Of a stretch of DNA of 5,541 bases, positions 1-5,541 are shown piece by piece; within the stretch, counting starts at the first letter, position 1, and each line of letters opens with the position of its first letter. A program made the position numbers and the translations under genes. The DNA comes from Deltaproteobacteria bacterium (GTDB taxonomy: Bacteria; Myxococcota_A; UBA796; UBA2385). The stretch is from assembly GCA_947462115.1 (NCBI GenBank), contig CANHON010000315.1, positions 1 to 5,541 of the forward strand, read 5' to 3'. A model generated the notes under the pieces. That model was not told the origin of the DNA and made no database searches. It was given only the letters and a program-made list of their open reading frames with translations.

Positions 1-188
1 CCGCCCTCGCCGTCGATGTCACCGCAAGACGCCGCGTCGCCGCCGCTGCTGTCGGCCGCCGACTTGGTGTCGCCCCCGCAGGCCACGAGGGTGAAAGACA
101 GGGCGAAGGACAGGCTGAGCGAGCGGCTGAGCGAGCGGCTGAGCGAGCGGCTGAGCGAGCGGGCGACGGGCAGGTGGGCGCAGCGCAT
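1..188 (-). CDS. Putative lipoprotein, N-terminal part only (runs off left edge)
   Basis: Only the first 62 codons are visible; the gene continues beyond base 1. The ATG at 188-186 is preceded by GAGG at 197-194 with a 5-nt gap, which supports this start. The N-terminus has Arg residues alternating with Ser-Leu-Ser (RSLS repeated about four times, residues 10-25), then a hydrophobic stretch (26-36) ending in Leu-Val-Ala-Cys. Cys37 fits a signal peptidase II lipobox, so a lipid-anchored envelope protein is inferred. After Cys37 the chain is Gly/Asp/Ser/Ala-rich, as in many lipoprotein linkers, with a second Cys at 55 followed by an acidic GDIDGEG stretch. No functional domain is visible. It lies 58 bp downstream of the OmpA-like lipoprotein gene on the same strand and may share its transcript. 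The odd point is the signal peptide, which is encoded by a perfect 12-bp tandem repeat. Confidence 0.8.
   Translation of the reverse strand, partial: MRCAHLPVARSLSRSLSRSLSRSLSLSFALSFTLVACGGDTKSAADSSGGDAASCGDIDGEG
114..161. repeat. Four perfect tandem copies of a 12-bp unit inside a signal peptide
   Basis: The plus strand reads GCTGAGCGAGCG four times in a row without mismatch (114-125, 126-137, 138-149, 150-161). On the coding (minus) strand each unit encodes four residues of an Arg-Ser-Leu-Ser pattern in the n-region of the lipoprotein signal peptide. Because the unit is a multiple of three, gain or loss of copies would change signal-peptide length and charge without breaking the frame. That it varies is inference; the repeat itself is directly visible. 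Confidence 0.95.
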
Positions 189-246
189 GGGCACCTCGGG
201 GGAGCGGAGGGGTGGAGATCGGCAGAGGGGCGCCTGGGTGGGCACT

Positions 247-903
247 TTAGCCGCGGGGCGGTCGGACGGGCGCCACGATGCGCACCTCGACGCGGCGGTT
301 GGAGGAGCGGCCGCCGGGGGTGTCATTGGTCACGAGGGGATCGGCGTCGCTGCGGGCCGAGAGGCTGAACCGCTGCGGATCAAGGCCGAACTTCTCGACG
401 AGCACCCGCTGCGTGGCGCGCGCCCAGCCAAAGCTCTTCTCCCAGTTGGTGGGCCAGACCTTGGCGGTGCGGCCGGCCGGGGGCGTGTCGTCCGTGTGGC
501 CGATCAGCTCCACCTGCAGCTCCGGGTGCCCGCGCAGCGCCGTCGCCAGCAGGTCCAGCGGGAGCATGGCCTCTTGGCGGATCGCGCCGTCTTCGTTGGA
601 GAACAGCAGGGAAGCCGGGAAGATCAGGATGGTGGTGCTGCCCTGGCGCCAAAGCTGCACGTCGGTGTCGGCGTAGACTTGGAGCAGCTCGGTGTAGATG
701 GGCTGCGGCGCGCTGGCGGGCGCGCCTGTGCCCTTGGCCTCCAGCTGCCGGTTGCGCTCCTTGAGGGCGGCGACCTCATGCTCGAGCTGGTTCACCACCT
801 CGCGGCTGATGGGCGCGCGCCGAAAAGCCGAGGGCAGCGCACAGCCCTCGATCAAGGCCAAGGAGCTCCCGAGGAGCACGAGCGTCTTCGCCGCGGTCCT
901 CAT
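247..903 (-). CDS. OmpA/MotB-like peptidoglycan-binding lipoprotein
   Basis: A 218-residue protein predicted to tie the outer membrane or envelope to peptidoglycan. Residues 1-20 form a signal peptide ending Leu-Ile-Glu-Gly before Cys21, an acceptable though imperfect lipobox (Glu at -2 is unusual). Residues 33-57 look like a short coiled coil (REVVNQLEHEVAALKERN). An OmpA C-terminal domain spans about 90-210, with the GHTDD motif at 135-139 and SNRRVEVRI at 201-209. By family knowledge, the Asp and Arg of these motifs bind the diaminopimelate of the peptide stem. TNWEKSFGWARA at 152-163 and NDTPGGRSSNRR at 193-204 are closest to the MotB-like subgroup. There are no transmembrane helices after the signal, so this is not a flagellar stator. 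The ATG lies in an ATGA overlap with the exonuclease stop, so translation is probably coupled. The stop is TAA at 249-247. The usual Gly-rich segment before the last helix is replaced by LSARSDADPL (181-190). Confidence 0.9.
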   Translation of the reverse strand: MRTAAKTLVLLGSSLALIEGCALPSAFRRAPISREVVNQLEHEVAALKERNRQLEAKGTGAPASAPQPIYTELLQVYADTDVQLWRQGSTTILIFPASLLFSNEDGAIRQEAMLPLDLLATALRGHPELQVELIGHTDDTPPAGRTAKVWPTNWEKSFGWARATQRVLVEKFGLDPQRFSLSARSDADPLVTNDTPGGRSSNRRVEVRIVAPVRPPRG

Positions 904-1892
904 CGGGCGGCCCCTTGCCAGCGCAGCCAGGGCGCCGGCTCGAGGTTCCACTCGCCGGGGTTGCCGCGCCGAAGCGGGCCCTCCGCGCTGCCGCCGCCCC
1001 GCCCCTTGCCGGGAGCCACCGACGAGAGCAGCCCACCGGACGCTTCTTTGGCCGCAGCGCTGGCCCGCGCGGCCGGCTTGGCGCCGCCTGAAGCCCGCAG
1101 CCGGAGCCAGCGCTTGGCCCAGCGGCGGAGCGCCTCGGGGTAGCGGTGGCCCCACCGATCGCCGTCCCGCCGCATCGCGATGGTCATCCACTGGAGGATG
1201 TCGGGCAATTCTTCGACGGAGTGGCCCTTCCAGGGCGCCTCCAAGAACTCCGCCACCCCCCGGGGGCCTTGGCGAAGGTGACCGGTGTCGGGCGGGCCGG
1301 TGACCGCGTCGGCCCACTCGACGAACTCCAAAAAGTCCTCGGGTGCACCCTTGTGCCGCGCCAGCTCCAGCAGGAGCCGGCCGGTGGCCTCGGCGTCGTT
1401 GGACGCCCGGTGGGCGCCGGTGAGGCTCACGCCCATCGCCTCGCACAAGCTGCCGAGCTTGTAGCTCTGGAGCTCCGGCAGGAGCTGCATGGCCAGGGGC
1501 AGCGTGTCGACCTCCGCGGCGGTGCGGGGCCAGGTCAGGCCGGCGCGCTCGAGCTCCATGCGAACAAAACCGAAGTCGAAGGGGAGGTTCTGCGCCACGA
1601 GGATGGCCCCCTCCAGCTTCGACCGGACCTCCTCGGCCTTCTCCGCGAAGAGCGGCTCATCGGCCACCCGATCGTCGGTGATGCCGTTGACCTTGCTGGC
1701 CTCCTTCGGGATCGGGATCTCCGGGTTGAACAGCTGGTTGTAGGTGTCGACCGAGGTGACGTCCCCGCGGCTGTCGAGCCGGAGGGCCACCGCGGCGAAC
1801 TCGATCACCCGGTCGCCGTCGGGCCAGTGCAGGCCGGTGGTCTCGGTGTCGAAGGCCACGATCCGGCAGTTTTTCCAGCGGTTCGGCTCCAC
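900..1892 (-). CDS. DEDDh-family 3'-5' exonuclease (DnaQ-like) with C-terminal extension
   Basis: A 330-residue cytoplasmic enzyme predicted to remove nucleotides from the 3' end of DNA or RNA with two metal ions. The three exonuclease motifs are intact: Exo I FDTETTG with Asp15 and Glu17; Exo II NLPFDFGF with Asp106; Exo III HRASNDAEAT with His161 and Asp166. This is the DEDDh set seen in the DNA polymerase III epsilon subunit and in RNase T. VNGITDD at 68-74 is also typical. There is no polymerase domain or BRCT. About 150 residues follow the catalytic domain: a stretch at 219-263 (APWKGHSVEELPDILQWM, then an Arg/Trp-rich helix), then a low-complexity Gly/Ala/Ser tail ending in a Trp-rich patch. 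The start chosen is GTG at 1892, with GGAGG just upstream. An in-frame ATG at 1931 would add 13 Gly/Arg-rich residues. The gene begins 78 bp after the surface-protein gene, and its TGA stop overlaps the OmpA-like start. True substrate unknown. Confidence 0.9.
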   Translation of the reverse strand: MEPNRWKNCRIVAFDTETTGLHWPDGDRVIEFAAVALRLDSRGDVTSVDTYNQLFNPEIPIPKEASKVNGITDDRVADEPLFAEKAEEVRSKLEGAILVAQNLPFDFGFVRMELERAGLTWPRTAAEVDTLPLAMQLLPELQSYKLGSLCEAMGVSLTGAHRASNDAEATGRLLLELARHKGAPEDFLEFVEWADAVTGPPDTGHLRQGPRGVAEFLEAPWKGHSVEELPDILQWMTIAMRRDGDRWGHRYPEALRRWAKRWLRLRASGGAKPAARASAAAKEASGGLLSSVAPGKGRGGGSAEGPLRRGNPGEWNLEPAPWLRWQGAAR

Positions 1893-1895
1893 GTT

Positions 1896-1901
1896 CCCTC
1901 C
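1896..1901 (-). promoter_or_regulatory. Ribosome binding site that favours the GTG start of the exonuclease
   Basis: The minus strand reads GGAGGG at 1901-1896, leaving three to five bases before GTG at 1892, depending on which bases pair with the 16S tail. The upstream in-frame ATG at 1931-1929 has only AAGGG almost abutting it. The 13 residues between the two are low-complexity Gly/Arg, unlike family N-termini. This supports the shorter protein, though the longer one is not excluded. Confidence 0.6.
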
Positions 1902-1970
1902 GCGACCCCCGCGGGGCCGAGCGGCTCCCATAGCCCTTGGGCGCCGGCCGTCCCACCCGGGCGCTGGCCC

Positions 1971-3194
<1,224 letters not shown>

Positions 3195-3220
3195 CGGTGG
3201 GCTCCGAGGAGATGCGGGGA

Positions 3221-3255
3221 AGTACTTGGAAGTGCTTGGAAGTGCTTGGAAGTGC
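3221..3255. repeat. 10-bp direct repeat array upstream of the surface-protein gene
   Basis: Three consecutive 10-bp units, AGTACTTGGA (3221-3230), AGTGCTTGGA (3231-3240) and AGTGCTTGGA (3241-3250), are followed by a half unit AGTGC (3251-3255). The first differs at one base, which creates the perfect palindrome AAGTACTT at 3220-3227. The array starts 26 bp upstream of the surface-protein ATG and is less GC-rich than its surroundings. The 10-bp period is close to one DNA helical turn, so stacked sites for a DNA-binding protein are possible. That role is inference; the repeat is directly visible. Confidence 0.9.
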
Positions 3256-3284
3256 GAGCGGGTTGCGCGGGCGTGGTCCGCTCG
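3255..3284. other. Inverted repeat, 7-bp stem with 16-base loop
   Basis: CGAGCGG at 3255-3261 is the exact reverse complement of CCGCTCG at 3278-3284. It directly abuts a second hairpin (3285-3304) on one side, and its first base ends the 10-bp repeat array on the other. It lies between the MqnB-like gene and the surface-protein gene. A short stem is easy to obtain by chance in GC-rich DNA, but the abutting arrangement is unusual. An operator or leader-RNA structure are both possible. Confidence 0.5.
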
Positions 3285-3304
3285 GGGCGCGGCCAAGCGC
3301 GCCC
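3285..3304 (-). terminator. Candidate terminator or leader hairpin after the MqnB-like gene
   Basis: GGGCGCG at 3285-3291 pairs exactly with CGCGCCC at 3298-3304 around a six-base loop, giving a strong all-G/C 7-bp stem. On the minus strand it starts 12 bases after the MqnB-like TAA stop, where an intrinsic terminator would be expected. No run of T follows, so it is not a classical intrinsic terminator. It may slow polymerase, protect the transcript's 3' end or belong to the leader of the next gene. Confidence is moderate for the structure and low for termination. Confidence 0.4.
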
Positions 3305-3316
3305 AGTGTGCCTGCT

Positions 3317-3871
3317 TTAGGCCTCGCTGGCGATGCGTTGGAGCACGGCCTGGGCGGCCCGCTCGGCCGCTGCTCGGTGCTGGAGCCATTGGGCGTGGGC
3401 CTCGGGGCCCACCTCGTTGCTCACCCCGAGCACGGCGGCGAAGGGCACTCCCGCGGCCTGGCAGGCGAGGGCGGCGCCGTAGGCCTCCATGTGCTCGAGG
3501 TCCCAGTCGGCGGCGAGGCGCGCGCGGAGGGCGGGGTCGGTCGAGATCGCGCTCACGGTCAGCACCCGGGCGGAGGGCAGGGCCAGCCGGGCGGCGAGGG
3601 CGGGGTCGGTGGCGATGGGGGCCGGCGCCAAGGGGGTGTAGGCCAGACCCAGGGCCGCCGCGCCGTCCTGGGTGCCGAGGGCGCCGCTCACGAAGGCGCG
3701 ACCGATGGGGTAGTCGGCGGAGTATGCGCCGGCCGACCCGATGAGAATTACGTGCTGGGGATTGTGCTCAGCGATCAGCCGCGCCATGGCCACGGCGGCC
3801 CGCAGCGGTCCCACCCCGAGCGCGTGGCCGGGGAGGGGCCCGAGCTCAGCCTGCACGGCGGCGACGATCAC
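3317..3871 (-). CDS. mqnB: Nucleosidase/phosphorylase-family protein, probable futalosine hydrolase
   Basis: A 184-residue cytoplasmic protein of the purine-nucleoside phosphorylase/MTA-SAH nucleosidase fold. Family landmarks in order: IVAAVQAELGPL at 2-13; LGVGPLRAA at 18-26; ILIGSAGAY at 42-50, the nucleoside-binding loop; DLEHMEAYGAALAC at 124-137, with the Met-Glu that contacts ribose in the family; GVPFAAVLGVSNEVG at 141-155. Asn152 occupies the site where MTA/SAH nucleosidases carry the catalytic Asp. A Ser-Asn followed by a Trp (162) fits my recollection of futalosine hydrolases, which cleave futalosine to dehypoxanthine futalosine and hypoxanthine in menaquinone synthesis. It is shorter than the usual 200-230 residues, mainly in the first half. 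The start is GTG at 3871, with GAGG four bases upstream, inside a GTGA overlap with the preceding membrane-protein gene, so translation is probably coupled. Another nucleosidase specificity is the main alternative; no other mqn gene is visible. Confidence 0.7.
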   Translation of the reverse strand: MIVAAVQAELGPLPGHALGVGPLRAAVAMARLIAEHNPQHVILIGSAGAYSADYPIGRAFVSGALGTQDGAAALGLAYTPLAPAPIATDPALAARLALPSARVLTVSAISTDPALRARLAADWDLEHMEAYGAALACQAAGVPFAAVLGVSNEVGPEAHAQWLQHRAAAERAAQAVLQRIASEA

Positions 3872-4974
3872 GCGCCCTCGGGGGCCGAGCCGTCATCGTC
3901 GGCGCCGGACTGCTGGGCCCGGCGGCGGGCGGCGGCGCCCTTGCGGCTGCGGACGGCCTCGAGGGCGGCGAGCTCGTCGGGCTTCAGGGTCTCGGGCGTT
4001 GTGGCTGGAGCGGGCGCAGGGCTGGCCGGGGCCTCGGTCGGCGCGGCCGTGGGGCTCGGCTGCGGGGCGGCGGTCGGCGCGGGGACGGCCGTGGGCGCCG
4101 CCGCTTGGGCGGGCGTGGGCCGTTTGGGCTCGGGGGCGGCGGTCTCCGCCTCCGGGTTCATCAAGGACAGCACCTTCATCGTGACGTAGGTGAGGGCAGA
4201 GACGCCGCCGAAGCCGAACAGGGCCGCCGGCGCGAGGGCGAGGCCGACCTCCTGCCAGTCGTCGAGCGGGGTGACGCCGTCGCGCAAGAACACCGCCCAG
4301 GAGCTCAAGAAGGCGAGCCAGCTCGCGAAGCTCTCCGCGTTCTTGCGCAGCTCGACCCCGAGGCCGAGCAGCGTGAGCAGGACCACCGCCGCCCACAGGT
4401 AGGCCCCGCGGATCGGCGCCCGAACGACCTCCAAGACGAGGCGCGAGGCCGCGGTGCCCGACCAGTTGGTGACCTCCAGGGTGGCCGCGCCGGCCCCGGA
4501 GACGTCGTGCCGATCTTGGAGGTCTTCGCCCAGGCGCCCGGCCCGGCGGCGGCCCTCGCCGCGGATGGCCTTCTCGCCGCCCGGGTCGATGTCGGGGCCG
4601 TCGGGCGTGGTCTCGCGCTTGATGGTGCCCGTCAGCGAGTCTTCCCAGCCCTTGCCGCGCACATTGAGCGCGTAGGCGGTCTTTTGGCTGTTGGCGTCGG
4701 GCTCCAGCGGCTCCTCGCCGAGCTCGGCCGTGACCATGATGGCCGTGCCCTCGGGCAGCTCCAGGCTGAGCTCATCGTGAAGGGCCTTGACCTCGTAGCT
4801 GGCGACGGGCTCGCCCGGCTCGAGCACCTGCCAGCACACCACCCCCGGCAGCGCGCCCGCGAGCAGCATCAGGGGCACCACCGTGGGGTGCAGCGCGTTG
4901 AGGTCGAGGAGGTGCTTGACCAAAGAGCCGAGCGAGACGGCCACGACGGCGGTGATGATGAGCGCTGCGAGCAT
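3868..4974 (-). CDS. Multi-pass membrane protein of unknown function with Ala/Pro-rich tail
   Basis: I do not recognise this 368-residue protein. Hydrophobic segments appear at about 2-18, 31-50, 189-207, 217-230 and 243-266. Positive residues at 20, 210-211 and 267 suggest that residues 51-188 lie outside the cytoplasm. That region looks beta-rich, with ELSLELPEGTAIMVTAEL at 68-85 and a TLEVTNWSGTAASRLVLEV stretch at 165-183. Between them is a charged, Gly-rich part (120-160). Residues 275-328 form a low-complexity Ala/Pro/Thr linker with repeated PTAAP-like units, probably cytoplasmic. The last 40 residues are charged, with an Arg/Lys cluster at 342-352 and an acidic end. The ATG at 4974 has AGG six bases upstream. 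A longer frame to 5262 was refused because it would run into the divergent KamA-like coding region. Its TGA overlaps the GTG of the futalosine hydrolase-like gene, so the two are very likely co-transcribed. Function open. Confidence 0.8.
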   Translation of the reverse strand: MLAALIITAVVAVSLGSLVKHLLDLNALHPTVVPLMLLAGALPGVVCWQVLEPGEPVASYEVKALHDELSLELPEGTAIMVTAELGEEPLEPDANSQKTAYALNVRGKGWEDSLTGTIKRETTPDGPDIDPGGEKAIRGEGRRRAGRLGEDLQDRHDVSGAGAATLEVTNWSGTAASRLVLEVVRAPIRGAYLWAAVVLLTLLGLGVELRKNAESFASWLAFLSSWAVFLRDGVTPLDDWQEVGLALAPAALFGFGGVSALTYVTMKVLSLMNPEAETAAPEPKRPTPAQAAAPTAVPAPTAAPQPSPTAAPTEAPASPAPAPATTPETLKPDELAALEAVRSRKGAAARRRAQQSGADDDGSAPEGA

Positions 4975-5119
4975 CGGCGACCTGCGGGCTACGGGGGGCG
5001 GCCCAGCGGCTCCGCGGCGGGCGCGGGCGGGCGGGACGAAGCGGGACGGTGGGATAACCCCGTCGCTGGGCCTCGCCCCGGACCCGCTTGGGTCGGCGAC
5101 GTGGGCGGGGAGGCGCGGA
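4975..5119. promoter_or_regulatory. Divergent intergenic region between the membrane-protein and KamA-like genes
   Basis: These 145 bases separate two genes transcribed away from each other, so both promoters should lie here. No clear -35/-10 pair is visible. The only notably AT-containing spot is GGGATAACCC at 5051-5060, where GATAAC could be a weak plus-strand -10. A small hairpin (GACCC, loop GCTT, GGGTC) sits at 5081-5094. GGAGG at 5109-5113 is a strong ribosome binding site, six bases before the KamA-like ATG at 5120. That promoters exist here is inferred from gene orientation. Confidence 0.5.
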
Positions 5120-5541
5120 ATGAGCACCAGCAAGGCGACGGCGAGCGGGACGCCCGGGCGGACCCTGCGCAGCCCAGCCCAGCTCGCGGCCCAGGGGTGG
5201 GTGGACGCGGCCGCGCTGCCGGCCCTCGAGGCGGTGGCGGCGCGCTTCGCGGTGGCGGTCACGCCCGCGATGCTTGATCAGATGGAGGCCGCGAGCGATC
5301 CGGTCGGGCTTCAGTTTATCCCCGATGCCCGCGAGCTCCGCCTCGCCCCCGAAGAGCGCAGTGATCCCGTCGGCGACGACGCCTACAGCCCGCTCCCCGG
5401 CCTCGTTCACCGCTACCCCGATCGGGTGCTGCTCAAGCCGCTGCACGCCTGCCCGGTCTACTGCCGGTTCTGCTTTCGGCGCGAGGTGGTCGGCCCGGGC
5501 GGCGCGGCCCTCGACGCCGGGTCCCTCGCCCGGGCGATCGA
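5120..5541 (+). CDS. KamA-like radical SAM protein (lysine-2,3-aminomutase family), N-terminal part
   Basis: An open frame starts at ATG 5120 and runs off the right edge; 140 codons are visible. The start has GGAGG six bases upstream. The hallmark is CPVYCRFCFRREVVG: Cys111, Cys115 and Cys118 form the CxxxCxxC set that holds the radical SAM 4Fe-4S cluster. The lead-in is typical of the lysine-2,3-aminomutase family: QFIPDARELRLAPEE at 67-81, DPVGDDAYSPLPGLVHRYPDRVLL at about 84-107. Family members move the alpha-amino group of L-lysine to the beta carbon using S-adenosylmethionine and pyridoxal phosphate; the EpmB branch acts before modification of elongation factor P. The PLP-binding Lys and substrate Asp residues lie beyond the window. 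KamA, EpmB and the uncharacterised KamA-like branch cannot be separated here. The first 20 residues are low-complexity. It diverges from the membrane-protein gene, so a functional link is not implied. Confidence 0.88.
   Translation, partial: MSTSKATASGTPGRTLRSPAQLAAQGWVDAAALPALEAVAARFAVAVTPAMLDQMEAASDPVGLQFIPDARELRLAPEERSDPVGDDAYSPLPGLVHRYPDRVLLKPLHACPVYCRFCFRREVVGPGGAALDAGSLARAI

Noticed and set aside
904..1446. N-terminal extension of the OmpA-like protein to 1446
   Set aside because: The added 181 residues are the exonuclease coding region read in a wrong frame. The lipoprotein signal begins at ATG 903.
1907..1916. Palindrome CCCCGCGGGG upstream of the exonuclease start
   Set aside because: Ten-base all-GC palindromes are expected by chance in DNA this GC-rich, and the centre leaves no loop for a hairpin.
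1932..1970. Terminator between the surface-protein and exonuclease genes
   Set aside because: Only interrupted four-base GC pairings could be found and no T run follows; not enough to call.
3221..3255. CRISPR array or insertion-sequence end
   Set aside because: The 10-bp units are contiguous with no spacers, and there are no terminal inverted repeats, target duplication or transposase nearby.
3195..3389. N-terminal extension of the surface protein to 3389
   Set aside because: It would overlap the end of the MqnB-like gene and place the signal peptide internally. The ATG at 3194 has a GGAG site and starts a normal signal peptide.
4975..5262. N-terminal extension of the membrane protein to an upstream ATG
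   Set aside because: It would overlap the start of the divergent KamA-like coding region, which has a strong ribosome site and radical SAM motif. The extension is low-complexity Ala/Arg/Pro, whereas ATG 4974 begins directly at a hydrophobic helix.
4105..5277. A 390-codon open frame on the plus strand
   Set aside because: It lies opposite the membrane protein and crosses into the KamA-like gene in another frame. No motif or plausible start.

Overview
The window is very GC-rich. It carries a protein with a C-terminal tail resembling the MYXO-CTERM sorting signal (Cys-Ala-Cys, one hydrophobic segment, run of Arg), lipoproteins and a thrombospondin type 3 calcium-binding motif. This points to a Myxococcota or related delta-proteobacterial lineage. 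The assignment rests on protein architecture and base composition only.

Layout. Six genes lie on the minus strand and one incomplete gene on the plus strand. In transcription order on the minus strand: (1) a multi-pass membrane protein of unknown function, 4974-3868; (2) a nucleosidase/phosphorylase-family protein, best read as futalosine hydrolase (MqnB), 3871-3317, whose GTG start overlaps the stop of gene 1; (3) a 122-bp spacer with two abutting stem-loops and a 10-bp tandem repeat; (4) a secreted LamG-like/TSP3/MYXO-CTERM-like surface protein, 3194-1971; (5) a DEDDh (DnaQ-type) 3'-5' exonuclease, 1892-900; (6) an OmpA/MotB-like lipoprotein, 903-247, coupled to gene 5 by an ATGA overlap; (7) the N-terminal part of another lipoprotein, 188 to the left edge, whose signal peptide is built on a perfect 12-bp tandem repeat. 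On the plus strand, diverging from gene 1 across a 145-bp gap, is the first 140 codons of a KamA-like radical SAM enzyme, cut by the right edge.

How they fit together. Four of the six minus-strand products are membrane, lipoprotein or surface proteins. The exonuclease and the nucleosidase are cytoplasmic enzymes, each overlapping one envelope gene. I see no single shared pathway and no defence system, mobile element, CRISPR array, tRNA or rRNA. No gene-free stretch exceeds 300 bases. The least ordinary elements are the structured spacer 3195-3316, the tandemly repeated signal peptide at 114-161, and the uncharacterised membrane protein co-translated with the putative futalosine hydrolase. Many long open frames opposite these genes are shadows caused by high GC and were left out.
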